A stretch of DNA of 64,000 bases from Desulfobacteraceae bacterium (GCA_011390465.1 JAABSH010000007.1:50641-114640); one strand, 5' to 3'; counted from the first letter of the stretch, positions 25,544-37,463 are shown. The notes: a model not told the origin generated them from the sequence alone. Program-made: numbers and translations.

Positions 25544-28500
25544 TTGGAAACGCTCTATGATTTTTTTGTAAAGCCGGTTAATCCGAGACTTTATAAAGGC
25601 GTGCAGATTTCGCTGGCCTCTCCGGAAATGATCCGGAGCTGGTCCCATGGCGAGATCAAAAAACCCGAAACCATTAACTACCGAACTTTCAAGCCCGAGC
25701 GGGATGGGCTTTTTTGCGCCAAGATTTTTGGCCCCACCAAAGATTACGAATGCAACTGCGGCAAATACAAACGCATGAAGCACCGGGGCGTGATCTGCGA
25801 AAAATGCGGCGTGGAAGTCATTCAGTCCAAAGTCCGCCGGGAGCGCATGGCCCATATTGATCTGGCCACGCCCGTGACCCATATCTGGTTTTTGAAAAGT
25901 CTGCCCAGCAAAATCGGCAACCTTCTGGATTTGACCCTTAAATCTTTGGAAAAAGTCATTTATTTTGACAATTACATTGTCATTGATCCCAAAGACACCG
26001 GGCTTACCAAAATGCAGCTGCTTTCCGAAGACAAATACCGGGAAGCACTGGAGCTGTACGGCCCGAAATTCAAGGCCGGCATCGGGGCGGAAGCCGTCCG
26101 GGAACTGCTGGGTGAACTGGATATTGAAAAATTATACACGGAACTCCGGGAAGAGATTCAGAACACCGGGTCCGAAGCAAAAAGAAAAAAATTCGCCAAG
26201 CGCCTGAAAGTGGTGGATGCGTTCCGCCATTCCGGTCTTGATCCCACATGGATGGTGCTGGAAGTCATCCCGGTGCTGCCGCCGGAACTCCGGCCCCTGG
26301 TACCTCTGGAAGGCGGCCGGTTTGCCACTTCTGATCTTAATGATCTTTACCGCCGGGTCATCAACCGGAACAACCGGCTCAAGCGCCTCATGGATTTAAA
26401 AGCACCGGATATCATCGTCAGAAATGAAAAACGGATGCTTCAGGAAGCCGTGGATGTGCTCATTGACAACGGCCGCCAGGGCCGGGTGGTCACCGGGTCC
26501 AACAAACGGCCGCTGAAATCCCTGAGCGAAACCTTAAAAGGCAAGCAGGGACGGTTTCGGCAGAATCTGCTGGGAAAACGGGTCGATTATTCCGGCCGCA
26601 GCGTCATCACCATCGGCCCGAATCTGCGACTGCACCAGTTCGGCCTGCCGAAGCTCATGGCGTTAGAGCTTTTCAAACCGTTTATTTATAACCGGCTTGA
26701 GAAAAAAGGCATTGTTACCAATGTCAAAAGCGCCAAAAAATGGGTGGAGATGAAACGGCCGGAAGTATGGGATACCCTGGACGAAGTGGTCAAGGAATAT
26801 CCGATCATGCTGAACCGGGCCCCGACCCTTCACCGGCTGGGCATCCAGGCCTTTGAGCCGGTGCTTATCGAGGGCAAGGCCATTCAGCTGCATCCGCTGG
26901 TGTGTACGGCATTTAACGCGGACTTTGACGGTGACCAGATGGCGGTGCATGTACCGCTTTCCCTGGAAGCCCAGATTGAAGCGCGGATACTGATGCTGGC
27001 CTCGAACAATATTTTGTCTCCGGCCAGCGGTGAACCGATTATTATTCCCACCCAGGATATTGTACTGGGCATTTACTACATGACCCTGGGACTTCCCGGC
27101 GCCCGGGGCGAGGGCATGATATTTTCCAATCCCGACGAAGTCCGGGCCGCCTATGATGCCCGTGCCGTGGATATACATGCCCGGGTGAAAGTCCGGATGA
27201 ACGGCACGCTTCAGGATACCAGCGTCGGCCGCATCCTGCTGTGGGAGATTATCCCCAAAGGGGAAAGTTTTATTTTGCGCCACATCATGGTCTCAGAAAC
27301 GGAAACTGCCAAAAAGGTTGTCAAGGAACTTGACGGCGGCGCTGCTTTCAAAGATCTGGTACAGACCTATTCCGAAGCATTTGATAAAACCTACAACGGG
27401 AATATCGGCCTGCTTGAAAAAGATGAATTCCAGGAAATTTTTCAGGTCACGGATGCACTGGCGGATGATGTGTATCGCCTGAAAGAGGGGGAAGTCACCG
27501 GCATTATTGCCTCCGGCGGAAAATTTCATGTTTTCCAGGTGATCGAGGTCCGGGAGGAAATCCCTTTTGTCATGGTGAACAAGGTGCTGAACAAAAAGGG
27601 CTTGCGCCAGCTGGTGGATTATACTTACCGGAACAAAGGCCCCAAAGCAACGGTCCTTCTCGCTGACCAGCTGAAAAATACCGGGTACAGCCACTCCACC
27701 GCCGGCGGTCTGTCCATTTCCATTGACGCCATGATTATTCCGGAGAACAAATGGGATATTTTAAATGTGGCGGAAAAGAATGTGGCGGATATAACCAATC
27801 AGCACATGGAAGGGTTGATTACCCAGGGTGAAAAATACAATAAAGTGGTGGATATCTGGGCCCGGGCCACGGATGACATTGCCAATGCCATGATGGAATC
27901 CATGGAAAAACCCTGGGTTCAGCAACTTATAGAGCCCGAAGATACGGAGCCGGATAAGCGTCTGGTGAAAAAAAACGAGGAAACCGGCGGCACCATTAAT
28001 CCGATTTTCATGATGGCGGATTCCGGTGCCCGGGGAAGCAAGGATCAGATGCGGCAGCTCGCCGGGATGCGCGGACTCATGGCAAAGCCGTCCGGTGAAA
28101 TCATTGAAACGCCCATTACCGCCAATTTCCGGGAAGGGCTTTCCGTACTTCAGTATTTTATCTCCACCCACGGCGCCCGCAAAGGGCTGGCGGACACAGC
28201 GCTGAAAACCGCCAACTCCGGATATCTGACCCGCCGTCTGGCGGACGTTGCCCAGGACTGCTCCGCGGTGGAACATGACTGCGGTACCCGCCAGGGCATT
28301 ATTGTTGAGGCCCTGATGGAAGGCGGCGAAGTGATTCAGCCCCTTTCTGAAAGAGTGCTGGGCCGTATTACCCTGGACGATGTGCTGGATCCGTTTACGG
28401 ATGAAGTCCTGATCAAGGCCGGGGAAGAAATTGATGAAGCCGGGGTGCAGAAAATTGACCAGGCCGGTGTGACCAGTGTCAGAATCCGCTCAGTCCTGAC

Positions 28501-29959
28501 CTGCGCCACAAAAGTCGGTGTCTGCGCCAAATGCTACGGCCGGGATCTGGCCCACGGCGGGCCCGTGGAAATCGGACAGCCGGTAGGCATTATGGCGGCC
28601 CAGTCCATTGGAGAACCCGGCACCCAGCTGACCATGAGAACCTTCCACATCGGGGGTACTGCCAGCCGGCGCGTGGAACAGGCGGATATCCGGGCCCGGG
28701 TGGGCGGCACCGTTCGGTACGGCACCCTTAACGTGGTGGAAAACACGGAAAAGCGGATTATTGTCATGAACCGCCGGGGCGGAGAATTCACCATTGTTTC
28801 GGATAACGGCCGGGAACTGGAACGGTTCCCCATTATCTACGGTGCTGAACTCATGGTCAAAGACGGGGAAAAGGTCAAAGCCGGTGATTTGCTGGCCTCA
28901 TGGGACCCGTTTACCACGCCGATTATTACGGCGGTTTCCGGAAAGGCCAAGTTCGGGGATCTGGTGATCGGTAAAAGCCTCAAGGAAAAAGTCGACCCCG
29001 TGACCGGAAAGTCAAGTCTTACCGTTGTGGACACCAAAGCCATGGAAGCGGCCCGGCCGCGGATTTCCATCAAGGATGAAGAAGGCAAGACCCTGAACAT
29101 TCCCGGTTCCGGCACGGCCCGCTATTCCCTGCCGGTGGACACCATTCTGATGGTGGATGAAAATGACTATGTGGCGGCCGGTGATATCATTGGTAAGCTG
29201 CCCCGGGAAACCACCAAAACAAAGGATATTACCGGTGGTCTGCCCCGGGTGGCCGAGTTGTTTGAGGTTCGCAAACCCAAGGAAACCGCTATCTTAAGTG
29301 AAATTGACGGCTACGTTTCCATCGGGAAAACCCCCACCAAGGGAAAGCAGAAAGTCACCGTCACCCCGGTGGACGCCGGCGAAAAACGAGAATACCTGAT
29401 TCCCCGGGGCCGGCATGTCGGCGTTTACGACGGCGACTATGTCAAAGCAGGGGAACAGCTCACCGGCGGCAGTCCCAATCCCCAGGACATTTTGAACATC
29501 AAGGGAGATATTGCCCTGGCCGGGTATCTGCTTAACGGCGTTCAGGAAGTGTACCGGCTTCAGGGGGTACGGATTAATGACAAACATATTGAAATTATTA
29601 TCCGTCAGATGATGCGGCGGGTCAAAATCAAAACCATCGGTGATTCGGAATTTGTGCCGGAGGAACAGGTGGATAAAAATAAATTTGAAGCCGTCAACCG
29701 TGAAATTATTGAAAAAGGCGGAACACCGGCCACCGGGGAACCTTTGATTCTCGGAATCACCAAAGCCTCCTTGTCAACGGACAGCTTTATTTCCGCGGCC
29801 TCTTTTCAGGAAACCACCAAGGTGCTGACGGATGCCAGTATTTCGGCGGCGTACGACTCCCTGAGCGGCTTAAAAGAAAATGTCATCATGGGACGTCTGA
29901 TTCCGGCCGGCACCGGGCGGGACGAATACCGGCTGCCCGAGATTGATGTTGAAAGCTGA
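25544..29959 (+). CDS. rpoC: DNA-directed RNA polymerase subunit beta-prime with inserted parvulin-like domain
   Basis: The 1471-residue catalytic subunit starts at TTG 25544 behind AAGGAGAT. The N-terminal zinc ribbon has Cys70, Cys72, Cys85 and Cys88. The Mg-binding [10 protein letters not shown] lies at residues 458-467, and the second zinc site ([11 protein letters not shown]) near 990. The rim-helix region ([13 protein letters not shown]) is near residue 765. Between PKG (571-573) and IPF (673-675), positions that are adjacent in E. coli RpoC (PKG-LPY), about 99 additional residues are present and resemble a parvulin-type prolyl isomerase; they are listed separately. The frame is intact across the insert, so this is one fused protein. 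The rest is normal, ending with the omega-contact region. Confidence 0.98.
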   Translation: METLYDFFVKPVNPRLYKGVQISLASPEMIRSWSHGEIKKPETINYRTFKPERDGLFCAKIFGPTKDYECNCGKYKRMKHRGVICEKCGVEVIQSKVRRERMAHIDLATPVTHIWFLKSLPSKIGNLLDLTLKSLEKVIYFDNYIVIDPKDTGLTKMQLLSEDKYREALELYGPKFKAGIGAEAVRELLGELDIEKLYTELREEIQNTGSEAKRKKFAKRLKVVDAFRHSGLDPTWMVLEVIPVLPPELRPLVPLEGGRFATSDLNDLYRRVINRNNRLKRLMDLKAPDIIVRNEKRMLQEAVDVLIDNGRQGRVVTGSNKRPLKSLSETLKGKQGRFRQNLLGKRVDYSGRSVITIGPNLRLHQFGLPKLMALELFKPFIYNRLEKKGIVTNVKSAKKWVEMKRPEVWDTLDEVVKEYPIMLNRAPTLHRLGIQAFEPVLIEGKAIQLHPLVCTAFNADFDGDQMAVHVPLSLEAQIEARILMLASNNILSPASGEPIIIPTQDIVLGIYYMTLGLPGARGEGMIFSNPDEVRAAYDARAVDIHARVKVRMNGTLQDTSVGRILLWEIIPKGESFILRHIMVSETETAKKVVKELDGGAAFKDLVQTYSEAFDKTYNGNIGLLEKDEFQEIFQVTDALADDVYRLKEGEVTGIIASGGKFHVFQVIEVREEIPFVMVNKVLNKKGLRQLVDYTYRNKGPKATVLLADQLKNTGYSHSTAGGLSISIDAMIIPENKWDILNVAEKNVADITNQHMEGLITQGEKYNKVVDIWARATDDIANAMMESMEKPWVQQLIEPEDTEPDKRLVKKNEETGGTINPIFMMADSGARGSKDQMRQLAGMRGLMAKPSGEIIETPITANFREGLSVLQYFISTHGARKGLADTALKTANSGYLTRRLADVAQDCSAVEHDCGTRQGIIVEALMEGGEVIQPLSERVLGRITLDDVLDPFTDEVLIKAGEEIDEAGVQKIDQAGVTSVRIRSVLTCATKVGVCAKCYGRDLAHGGPVEIGQPVGIMAAQSIGEPGTQLTMRTFHIGGTASRRVEQADIRARVGGTVRYGTLNVVENTEKRIIVMNRRGGEFTIVSDNGRELERFPIIYGAELMVKDGEKVKAGDLLASWDPFTTPIITAVSGKAKFGDLVIGKSLKEKVDPVTGKSSLTVVDTKAMEAARPRISIKDEEGKTLNIPGSGTARYSLPVDTILMVDENDYVAAGDIIGKLPRETTKTKDITGGLPRVAELFEVRKPKETAILSEIDGYVSIGKTPTKGKQKVTVTPVDAGEKREYLIPRGRHVGVYDGDYVKAGEQLTGGSPNPQDILNIKGDIALAGYLLNGVQEVYRLQGVRINDKHIEIIIRQMMRRVKIKTIGDSEFVPEEQVDKNKFEAVNREIIEKGGTPATGEPLILGITKASLSTDSFISAASFQETTKVLTDASISAAYDSLSGLKENVIMGRLIPAGTGRDEYRLPEIDVES
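27263..27559 (+). other. Parvulin (rotamase)-like domain inserted in RpoC, residues 574-672
   Basis: The insert reads like a complete PpiC/SurA-type domain. It opens with [19 protein letters not shown] (parvulins: RHILV, then an ETA-K helix), continues with [14 protein letters not shown] (GadFaeLA-.yS), [12 protein letters not shown] (GGdLG.f....), [15 protein letters not shown] (aF.L..Ge.s) and closes with [11 protein letters not shown] (GyHi..v). Both active-site histidine positions (RHI and FHV) are kept. Flanking RpoC sequence is canonical on each side ([27 protein letters not shown]). Codon use and base composition match the surrounding gene, so the insertion is not recent. Confidence 0.85.
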
Positions 29960-30045
29960 AAACCGCTGCTGGCCCCGGGTTTTGATGGAAAATCCAGGGT
30001 CATGACGGTTGAGATCAGAAAAAACAGGATTCAATCATAAAACAC

Positions 30046-30081
30046 TTGACATAGTTTTAGATAAAAGCTAAAAATTATAAT
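30046..30081 (+). promoter_or_regulatory. Promoter upstream of rpsL
   Basis: TTGACA (30046-30051) is followed after 17 bases by TAAAAA (30069-30074). A perfect TATAAT lies slightly later at 30076-30081. Either could serve as the -10 element of the rpsL-rpsG-tuf-S10 transcript; rpsL starts about 40 bases further on. Confidence 0.55.
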
Positions 30082-30121
30082 TTTTCAACTCACGAGAAAA
30101 TTGATTTTAAGGGTTTAAACG

Positions 30122-30493
30122 ATGCCGACAATTAATCAACTGGTTCGAAAAGGCAGAAAACGGGTGGTGAAAAAGAAAAGTGCCCGTGCACTGCAGGGAT
30201 CACCACAGAAAAGAGGCGTTTGTGTGCGCGTTTATACGGCAACGCCGAAAAAACCGAACTCCGCTCTGCGTAAAGTCGCCAGGGTCCGGCTGACATCCGG
30301 CACGGAAGTTTCCGCCTATATTCCCGGTATCGGGCATAATCTGCAGGAGCACTCTGTGGTTCTGGTCCGGGGTGGTCGTGTGAAAGACTTGCCCGGTGTC
30401 AGGTTTCATGTGGTCAGAGGGGTGCTGGATACGCTGGGGGTTTCGGACCGGCGTCAGGGCAGATCAAAGTATGGCTCCAAACGTCCCAAGTAA
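30122..30493 (+). CDS. rpsL: 30S ribosomal protein S12
   Basis: S12 lies at the decoding centre. The 123-residue protein begins [13 protein letters not shown] and has the two conserved loops near the A site: [15 protein letters not shown], which holds the Lys equivalent to Lys43, and [13 protein letters not shown], which holds the Lys equivalent to Lys88. Both are wild type, so the sequence predicts streptomycin sensitivity at this protein. ATG 30122 is preceded by a TTTAAGGG sequence. It begins the str operon after the rpoC stop and a 162-base spacer with its own promoter. Confidence 0.98.
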   Translation: MPTINQLVRKGRKRVVKKKSARALQGSPQKRGVCVRVYTATPKKPNSALRKVARVRLTSGTEVSAYIPGIGHNLQEHSVVLVRGGRVKDLPGVRFHVVRGVLDTLGVSDRRQGRSKYGSKRPK

Positions 30494-30547
30494 TTATGGC
30501 GCGTTCGATAAATAAATTCAGTCAAAGAATAGGGTAGGGTATAGTCG

Positions 30548-31018
30548 ATGCCAAGACGCAGAGAAGTTCCGGAAAGAAAAGTACTGCCGGATGCAAAGTT
30601 TCAGAGTGAGCTGGTTTCCCGTTTCGTTAATTGCATTATGAAAGACGGAAAAAAGAGCAACGCACAGTCGATTATGTATAATGCATTTGCTATTGTTGAA
30701 AAACGAACCAGTGAACCGCCGCTCACCATATTTGAAAAAGCGTTCAATAACGTAAAACCCCAGGTTGAGGTTAAGTCCCGGCGTGTGGGCGGGTCAACTT
30801 ACCAGGTGCCAACGGAAATCCGGCCGGCCCGCAAAGTGGCCTTAACCATTCGCTGGATACTGGATTTTGCCGCCAAACGATCTGAAAAAGGCATGGCCCG
30901 GAAACTGGCCGGCGAACTGATGGATGCGGCCGAAGAACGCGGCGGGGCCATCAAAAAACGCGATGATACCCATCGGATGGCGGAAGCGAACAAGGCCTTT
31001 GCACATTATCGCTGGTAG
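30548..31018 (+). CDS. rpsG: 30S ribosomal protein S7
   Basis: S7 nucleates assembly of the small-subunit head and touches the E-site tRNA. The 156-residue protein shows [17 protein letters not shown] at the start, then [29 protein letters not shown] and [12 protein letters not shown] at the end, all typical. ATG 30548 follows a TAGGGTA sequence. In most bacteria fusA comes next. Here a 198-base gap and then tuf follow, so fusA has been lost from the operon or moved elsewhere. Confidence 0.98.
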   Translation: MPRRREVPERKVLPDAKFQSELVSRFVNCIMKDGKKSNAQSIMYNAFAIVEKRTSEPPLTIFEKAFNNVKPQVEVKSRRVGGSTYQVPTEIRPARKVALTIRWILDFAAKRSEKGMARKLAGELMDAAEERGGAIKKRDDTHRMAEANKAFAHYRW

Positions 31019-31075
31019 AACGCCTGTCGTTTGCCAGCCGGCAATTCAAATTGCGCAAAAAATGTTTTTAAGGTA

Positions 31076-31111
31076 TTTGCCCATCCCCTGCAGTTTTCTC
31101 GGATGGGCAAA
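31076..31111. repeat. Perfect inverted repeat between rpsG and tuf
   Basis: TTTGCCCATCC (31076-31086) and GGATGGGCAAA (31101-31111) form an 11-bp perfect stem with a 14-base loop. No T-run follows, so it is not a simple terminator. It sits where fusA would be expected. Confidence 0.7.
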
Positions 31112-31216
31112 GTGGTTAAGTAAACGGTTCGTCAGAATAAGATGATCATAAAAATACGGACTCATTGTTAACAGGGTGCGGATAATAAAAACCCTCTTAA
31201 CTGGGAGGATGGGAAG

Positions 31217-32410
<1,194 letters not shown>

Positions 32411-32425
32411 GGCAGGAATACCGAT

Positions 32426-32737
32426 ATGATTACAAGCACAAAAATAAGAATCCGGCTGCGGGCGTATGACCATAAATTGCTGGATCAGTCTGCCAGGGAC
32501 ATTGTTGATACGGCCAGAAAAACCGGTGCGAAAATCGTCGGTCCAATTCCGTTGCCAACACGGATCAACAAATACTGTGTACTCCGATCCCCGCATGTGA
32601 ATAAAAAATCCAGAGAGCAGTTTGAAATGCGAACCCACAAGCGCGTACTGGACATTCAGGACCCGACCCAGCAGACAGTGGACGCGTTGATGAAACTAGA
32701 TTTGTCCCCGGGCGTTGATGTGGACATTAAATTGTAG
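32426..32737 (+). CDS. rpsJ: 30S ribosomal protein S10
   Basis: The 103-residue protein has the S10 hallmarks: [16 protein letters not shown] at the start, [28 protein letters not shown] in the loop that enters the head of the small subunit, and a C-terminal [20 protein letters not shown]10 also serves as NusE in antitermination together with NusB and NusG. ATG 32426 follows the tuf stop by 15 bases, with GGCAGGAA before it. It leads the S10 operon, whose order (rpsJ, rplCDWB, rpsS, rplV, rpsC, rplP, rpmC, rpsQ) is complete here. Confidence 0.98.
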   Translation: MITSTKIRIRLRAYDHKLLDQSARDIVDTARKTGAKIVGPIPLPTRINKYCVLRSPHVNKKSREQFEMRTHKRVLDIQDPTQQTVDALMKLDLSPGVDVDIKL

Positions 32738-32763
32738 CATATACAGATATTTTGGTGGCAGAC

Positions 32764-33390
32764 ATGAGTAACGGGATTTTAGGAAAAAAATTGGGTATGA
32801 CCGGCCTTTTTACCCATGAAGGGCAATATGTGCCGGTGACGGTGATAGAAGCCGGTCCTTGTCAGGTAACCCAGGTGAAGACGCAGGCCAGTGACGGCTA
32901 TGATGCCCTTCAGCTCGGGTTCGGGGAAAAGAAAAAAGTCCGGGTTACAAAACCGCTCCAGGGCCATTTTGCCAAAAGCGGGGACAAAAATTTCGCGGTT
33001 TTGCGGGAATTCAGAATTGACAACCCGGAAGCGTTTCAGGTAGGTCAGGAGATCACCCTGGATATGTTCCAGATCGGAGACAAGATTGAGGTCTCCGGTA
33101 TCTGCAAGGGGCGTGGTTTTACCGGTACGGTGAAACGTCACGGTTTCGGCCGGGGGCCGAAGACCCACGGCAGCCGCAATTACCGGCGGCCGGGCTCCAT
33201 CGGCAACAGTGCATGGCCTGCAAAGGTAATTAAAGGGCGTAAAATGCCTGGACAGCATGGCAATGTGCGGAAAACCGTCCGGAACCTCCTGGTGGTGGAT
33301 ATCCGCCCGGAGGAAAACCTGATCCTGCTCAAGGGAGCGGTGCCAGGGCCTCCCAGCGGAACCATTGAAATCAAAAAGGCGAAGTTTTAA
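32764..33390 (+). CDS. rplC: 50S ribosomal protein L3
   Basis: L3 helps to start large-subunit assembly and reaches the peptidyl-transferase centre. I choose ATG 32764 (208 residues), with TTGGTGG five bases upstream; a TTG at 32752 is open in frame but has no ribosome-binding site. Family motifs are GILGKKLGMTGLF at the start, GICKGRGFTGTVKRHGFGRGP near residue 115, which is the loop with the methylatable Gln equivalent region, and PGSIGNSAWPAKVIKGRKMPGQHG near 145. Length is normal for bacterial L3. Confidence 0.97.
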   Translation: MSNGILGKKLGMTGLFTHEGQYVPVTVIEAGPCQVTQVKTQASDGYDALQLGFGEKKKVRVTKPLQGHFAKSGDKNFAVLREFRIDNPEAFQVGQEITLDMFQIGDKIEVSGICKGRGFTGTVKRHGFGRGPKTHGSRNYRRPGSIGNSAWPAKVIKGRKMPGQHGNVRKTVRNLLVVDIRPEENLILLKGAVPGPPSGTIEIKKAKF

Positions 33391-33436
33391 ACGTCTGCGG
33401 AATTTCCACAGATAGTGAACTATATGAGAGGTTAAC

Positions 33437-34060
33437 ATGGCTGTCATTGAAGTCAAAAATATAAAAGGGGATAGGGTTTCGGAAGTTGAAATGCCTGACA
33501 GCATATTTAATGTGGAACCGAAAAGCAGTGTTCTCCATGAAGTTGTCTGCATGCAACTGGCCGCCCGCCGAAGCGGAACCGCTTCGGTAAAACGGCGCTC
33601 CGATGTAAAGGGCAGCGGTGCCAAGCTGTTTCGTCAAAAGGGCACCGGTCGCGCCCGCCGGGGGGATATAAAGAGCCCGACCCTGCGCGGCGGCGGTGTG
33701 GTATTCGGTCCGGATCCCCGATCCTATGCTCCTAAAATTCCGAAAAAAGTGCGGCGCCTGGCCCTAAAAATGGCACTTAGCTCAAAGCTGATGGAAAATC
33801 TGCTGGTGGTACTGGATGAGTTTTCCCTTGATGCCGTTAAAACCAAAACCGTTGTTTCTGTTATGGATAGGCTGAAGCTGGAAAAGCCGCTGATCATTAT
33901 AGACGGACACAATGAGGCACTGGAACTTTCCGCGCGGAACATTCCGAATGTCAAGGTTTTGCGGGTGGAGGGCCTGAATGTTTATGATATTCTGAAACAT
34001 AAGACCCTTGTTCTGCTGGCGTCATCAATCAAGCATATCGAAGGGAGGCTTGTCGCATGA
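33437..34060 (+). CDS. rplD: 50S ribosomal protein L4
   Basis: L4 lines the exit tunnel and in enterobacteria also regulates the S10 operon. The 207-residue protein has the extended loop [18 protein letters not shown] near residue 65 and [13 protein letters not shown], then a Rossmann-like body with [18 protein letters not shown] 33437 follows AGAGG. Its stop overlaps the rplW start by four bases, implying translational coupling. No unusual residues are seen. Confidence 0.97.
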   Translation: MAVIEVKNIKGDRVSEVEMPDSIFNVEPKSSVLHEVVCMQLAARRSGTASVKRRSDVKGSGAKLFRQKGTGRARRGDIKSPTLRGGGVVFGPDPRSYAPKIPKKVRRLALKMALSSKLMENLLVVLDEFSLDAVKTKTVVSVMDRLKLEKPLIIIDGHNEALELSARNIPNVKVLRVEGLNVYDILKHKTLVLLASSIKHIEGRLVA

Positions 34061-34344
34061 ATACTTATCAGATTATCAAAGCGCCCGTTGATACGGAAAA
34101 GTCCAACATCCAGAAAGAACTTTACAAACAGTTGACTTTTGAGGTCGCTTCAGAAGCCAACCGGGTTGAAATTCGGCGTGCGGTAGAAGAAATTTTCAAT
34201 GTCAAGGTAAAATCCGTAAATACCACCAATGTAAAGGGCAAAGTCAAACAGCGCGGCCGCATTATCGGGAAGCGCAGAGACTGGAAAAAAGCGAATGTGA
34301 CCCTGATGCCCGGATATCGGATAAATTTTTTTGACGGAGTATAG
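34057..34344 (+). CDS. rplW: 50S ribosomal protein L23
   Basis: L23 sits at the tunnel exit, where trigger factor and SRP dock. The 95-residue protein shows [12 protein letters not shown] near the start, YTFEV-like [29 protein letters not shown] in the middle, and [20 protein letters not shown] in the loop. Family members share all three. ATG 34057 overlaps the end of rplD by four bases (ATGA), with AGGGAGG nine bases upstream inside rplD. The length and order are standard for the S10 operon. Confidence 0.97.
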   Translation: MNTYQIIKAPVDTEKSNIQKELYKQLTFEVASEANRVEIRRAVEEIFNVKVKSVNTTNVKGKVKQRGRIIGKRRDWKKANVTLMPGYRINFFDGV

Positions 34345-34358
34345 CTGGGAGTTTTCTA

Positions 34359-35183
34359 ATGGCAATCAAAAAGGTAAAACCCACATCACAGGGCCGGCGA
34401 TTTCAGGAATTTTCCACATTCGAGGAAATAACGAAAACCAAACCTGAACGCAGCCTTATTAAAATACTGAAAAAAACCGGCGGCCGGAATGTCAATGGCC
34501 GGATCACCTGCCGTCATCGCGGTGGCGGACACAAACGGTATTATCGCCTTGTCGATTTTAAACGGGATAAAGATGGTGTGCCGGCAAAGGTTACGGCAAT
34601 TGAATATGATCCGAACCGTTCTGCCAGGATCGCCCTGCTCAGTTATGCGGACGGAGAAAAACGCTATATTCTGCATCCCGTTAACCTCGGGGTCGGCGAT
34701 ACGGTAATGTCCGGTGAAACTGCTGAAATCAGACCGGGCAATGCACTGCCGATCAGCCATATTCCGCTGGGGACTCATATTCACAATATTGAGCTTCAGA
34801 TTGGAAAAGGCGGCCAGCTGGTAAAAAGTGCGGGAGGATATGCACAGTTAATGGCAAAAGAAGGCCGTTACGGCACTGTCAAACTGCCTTCCGGCGAAGT
34901 GCGCCTGATTTTGCAAACCTGCAAAGCCACCATTGGCGTGGTGGGAAATAAAGATCATGAGAATATTTCCCTGGGCAAAGCTGGCCGGTCGCGGATGATC
35001 GGCAGACGCCCCAGTGTGCGCGGCGTGGTCATGAACCCGGTGGATCATCCCATGGGCGGCGGTGAGGGCCGATCCTCCGGCGGGCGGCATCCCTGTACGC
35101 CATGGGGAAAACCCACCAAAGGATATCGCACCCGTAAACGGAAACCCAGTGACCGGCTGATTGTCAAACGACGGAAAAAGTAG
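34359..35183 (+). CDS. rplB: 50S ribosomal protein L2
   Basis: L2 is among the most conserved large-subunit proteins and supports peptidyl transfer and subunit association. The 274-residue sequence has [17 protein letters not shown] near residue 48, [17 protein letters not shown] near 80, [13 protein letters not shown] near 150 and the diagnostic [19 protein letters not shown] near 224, including the functionally important His. ATG 34359 follows CTGGGAG. It begins 14 bases after rplW. No anomaly is seen. Confidence 0.99.
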   Translation: MAIKKVKPTSQGRRFQEFSTFEEITKTKPERSLIKILKKTGGRNVNGRITCRHRGGGHKRYYRLVDFKRDKDGVPAKVTAIEYDPNRSARIALLSYADGEKRYILHPVNLGVGDTVMSGETAEIRPGNALPISHIPLGTHIHNIELQIGKGGQLVKSAGGYAQLMAKEGRYGTVKLPSGEVRLILQTCKATIGVVGNKDHENISLGKAGRSRMIGRRPSVRGVVMNPVDHPMGGGEGRSSGGRHPCTPWGKPTKGYRTRKRKPSDRLIVKRRKK

Positions 35184-35247
35184 CTGGCTGTTGGATAGAT
35201 TTCTCCGAATATAAAGAAAAAAGACGTTATTTATTTTAGGAGCGCAT

Positions 35248-35520
35248 ATGCCTCGATCGTTAAAAAAGGGTCCGTACGTAGATCCGAAAGTATTCAGAAA
35301 AGTTGAAGTCGCCCAGGAGAACCGGAGCAACAAAGTGATTAAAACCTGGTCCCGGCGATCAACCATTATTCCGGAGATGGTTGGACTGACGCTGGCTGTT
35401 CATAACGGGAAAAAATTTATTCCGGTTTTTGTGACGGAAAATATGGTGGGGCACAAACTGGGCGAATTTTCTCCCACCCGCCTTTTTTACGGGCACGCCG
35501 GCGGAAAGAAAACAAAATAA
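35248..35520 (+). CDS. rpsS: 30S ribosomal protein S19
   Basis: S19 binds the head of the 30S subunit next to S13. The 90-residue protein begins [14 protein letters not shown] and continues with [30 protein letters not shown] and [20 protein letters not shown], the standard family sequence. ATG 35248 is preceded by TTTAGGAGC. It is separated from rplB by 64 bases, longer than most gaps in this operon, with no recognisable signal. Confidence 0.98.
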   Translation: MPRSLKKGPYVDPKVFRKVEVAQENRSNKVIKTWSRRSTIIPEMVGLTLAVHNGKKFIPVFVTENMVGHKLGEFSPTRLFYGHAGGKKTK

Positions 35521-35556
35521 TTTTCATTTAACATCATAAGGATTAGGGATATCGGC

Positions 35557-35889
35557 ATGGAGGTCAAGGCAACAGCAAAATATATGCGTATTTCCGCTCA
35601 GAAGGTTCGCCGGATTGTAGCGGCAGTGAAAGGCAGAACCGCTGAGTCCGGTCTTAATGCGCTGAAATTTATGCCGCAGAAATCTGCGGGGGTGGTTGAA
35701 AAAATTTTGCGATCAGCAATTGCAAACGCAGAACAGAACGCGGGCTTGGATGTCGATTCGCTGGTTATTAAAAATATTATTGTTGATGAGGGGCCTACGC
35801 TTAAGCGGTTCCGGGCACGCGCCAGGGGACGGGGATCTCGCATTTTAAAGCGTACAAGCCATATCACCGTGATCGTCGCAGAAGTATAG
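35557..35889 (+). CDS. rplV: 50S ribosomal protein L22
   Basis: L22 lines the exit tunnel with a long beta-hairpin. The 110-residue protein has [20 protein letters not shown] near the start, [20 protein letters not shown] near residue 45, and the hairpin and tail [31 protein letters not shown]. No changes of the type known to give macrolide resistance stand out in the hairpin. ATG 35557 follows a GGATTAGGG stretch; the next gene rpsC begins 21 bases after its stop. Confidence 0.98.
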   Translation: MEVKATAKYMRISAQKVRRIVAAVKGRTAESGLNALKFMPQKSAGVVEKILRSAIANAEQNAGLDVDSLVIKNIIVDEGPTLKRFRARARGRGSRILKRTSHITVIVAEV

Positions 35890-35910
35890 TCCTAAAAAGG
35901 AGGAAAGAGC

Positions 35911-36564
35911 TTGGGACAGAAAGTTAATCCGATAGGAATGAGGCTGGGGATTATTAAAACCTGGAATTCCAGGTGGTTTGCAGGAAAAGAGTACTCAAAA
36001 TATGTTTTTGAGGATCACCGGATTCGTAAGTTTCTGAAAAAGGAATTGTATCATGCCGGGATTTCAAAAATAGATATTGAACGATCCTCCAGCCGGATCA
36101 AGCTGAAAATTGCGGCGGCGCGCCCTGGTATTATTATTGGTAAAAAGGGATCTGAAATCGAAGCCCTGAAAAAGAAACTTGAAAAGCTGCTTACTCAGGA
36201 AGTGCTTGTGGATATTCAGGAAGTCCGTAAGCCTGAGCTCGATGCCCAGCTGGTAGCGGAAAACGTTGCCAATCAGCTGGTTCGTCGGGTGGCCTTTCGC
36301 CGGGCCATGAAACGGAGCGTCTCCTCCGCCATGCGGTTCGGCGCCGAAGGCGTCAAGATTATCTGTTCCGGCCGGCTGGGCGGGGCGGAAATGGCACGGC
36401 GGGAATGGTATAAGGAAGGCAGAGTTCCTCTGCATACCCTGAGAGCGGATATCGACTATGGGGTTACTTCCGCCAATACCACCTATGGGGCCATTGGAAT
36501 TAAAGTTTATATTTTCAAGGGTGAAATTCTTAAAGACGATCAGATGCATGGCGAAGTCAAGTAG
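35911..36564 (+). CDS. rpsC: 30S ribosomal protein S3
   Basis: S3 forms part of the mRNA entry tunnel and has helicase activity together with S4 and S5. The 217-residue protein starts with TTG 35911, six bases after AAAGGAGGAA. Motifs are [13 protein letters not shown] at the start, the KH domain with [14 protein letters not shown] near residue 70, and [31 protein letters not shown] near 155. TTG is the only start that gives the canonical N-terminus. It follows rplV by 21 bases. Confidence 0.98.
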   Translation: MGQKVNPIGMRLGIIKTWNSRWFAGKEYSKYVFEDHRIRKFLKKELYHAGISKIDIERSSSRIKLKIAAARPGIIIGKKGSEIEALKKKLEKLLTQEVLVDIQEVRKPELDAQLVAENVANQLVRRVAFRRAMKRSVSSAMRFGAEGVKIICSGRLGGAEMARREWYKEGRVPLHTLRADIDYGVTSANTTYGAIGIKVYIFKGEILKDDQMHGEVK

Positions 36565-36583
36565 AAATTAGGAGAAAGTTCAA

Positions 36584-36997
36584 ATGCTGAGCCCTAAAAA
36601 AGTAAAATTCAGAAAACAACAGACCGGGCGGATGAGAGGAAAAGCCAGCCGCGGGTCAACGTTGAACTTCGGTGACTTTGGTCTGCAGGCTGCTGAATGC
36701 GGATATATCACCTCACGTCAGATTGAAGCGGCACGTATTGCCATGACCCGCCGGGTCAAACGTGGCGGCAAATTGTGGATACGCATTTTTCCGGATAAAC
36801 CGGTCACCAAGAAACCGGCTGAAGTTCGGATGGGTAAAGGTAAAGGCGCGCCGGAAGGTTGGGTCGCGGTGATCAAACCCGGCCGAATTCTATATGAAAT
36901 GGAAGGGGTTTCGCCTGAACTGGCCCGTGAGGCGCTTCGGCTGGCTGCACATAAGCTTCCCATCAAGACCAAATTTATTGAAAGGAGCAATGTGTAA
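36584..36997 (+). CDS. rplP: 50S ribosomal protein L16
   Basis: L16 organises the A-site region of the large subunit. The 137-residue protein begins [19 protein letters not shown], continues with [30 protein letters not shown] and [22 protein letters not shown], and ends near [17 protein letters not shown]. All are standard. The hydroxylatable Arg motif (MGKGKGAPE region) is present. ATG 36584 follows AGGAGAAAG. Its stop directly abuts the rpmC start, which suggests coupled translation. Confidence 0.98.
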   Translation: MLSPKKVKFRKQQTGRMRGKASRGSTLNFGDFGLQAAECGYITSRQIEAARIAMTRRVKRGGKLWIRIFPDKPVTKKPAEVRMGKGKGAPEGWVAVIKPGRILYEMEGVSPELAREALRLAAHKLPIKTKFIERSNV

Positions 36998-37189
36998 ATG
37001 AAGGCCAATGAAATTAAAAGCATGAATGCTCAGGAACTGGATGCAAAGATAACGGATTTGTCCCAGACCCTATTTAATCTCAGGTTTCAGTATAAGGCCG
37101 GTCAACTTGAAAATCCCCGCCGGATGACTCAGGTGAAGCGGGATATCGCCCGGATTAAAACCATTAAACGTCAAAATGAATTAGGCTAA
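36998..37189 (+). CDS. rpmC: 50S ribosomal protein L29
   Basis: L29 is a small helical-hairpin protein at the tunnel exit next to L23. The 63 residues begin [18 protein letters not shown] and carry the family core [20 protein letters not shown] followed by [13 protein letters not shown] 36998 starts on the base after the rplP stop, with AAAGGAG ten bases upstream inside rplP. The length is normal for the family. Confidence 0.97.
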   Translation: MKANEIKSMNAQELDAKITDLSQTLFNLRFQYKAGQLENPRRMTQVKRDIARIKTIKRQNELG

Positions 37190-37202
37190 GCGGGTTGTGG
37201 AC

Positions 37203-37463
37203 ATGAAAAAAACCAGAGGAATGAAAAGACAACTGGTCGGAACGGTATTAAGCACTAAAATGGATAAGACCGTTACAGTACTTGTTGAAAGAACCGTCAT
37301 TCATCCGATTTACAAAAAGTTTATCAGACGCCGGAACAAATTTGCGGCCCATGATGCAAATAATACCTGCGGCATCGGAGACCGTGTGCTGATTACAGAA
37401 TCCCGGCCCATCAGTAAAATGAAAAGGTGGCGAGTCAGCCAGATTATTGAAAAAGCGGTATAA
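37203..37463 (+). CDS. rpsQ: 30S ribosomal protein S17
   Basis: S17 is a primary 16S rRNA-binding OB-fold protein. With ATG 37203 it has 86 residues; a GTG two codons earlier is also possible and neither has a strong ribosome-binding site. The family core is clear: [18 protein letters not shown] near residue 13, [10 protein letters not shown] near 34, then [28 protein letters not shown]. It follows rpmC by about 13 bases and closes the S10 operon block. The identification is secure even though the exact start is not. Confidence 0.96.
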   Translation: MKKTRGMKRQLVGTVLSTKMDKTVTVLVERTVIHPIYKKFIRRRNKFAAHDANNTCGIGDRVLITESRPISKMKRWRVSQIIEKAV

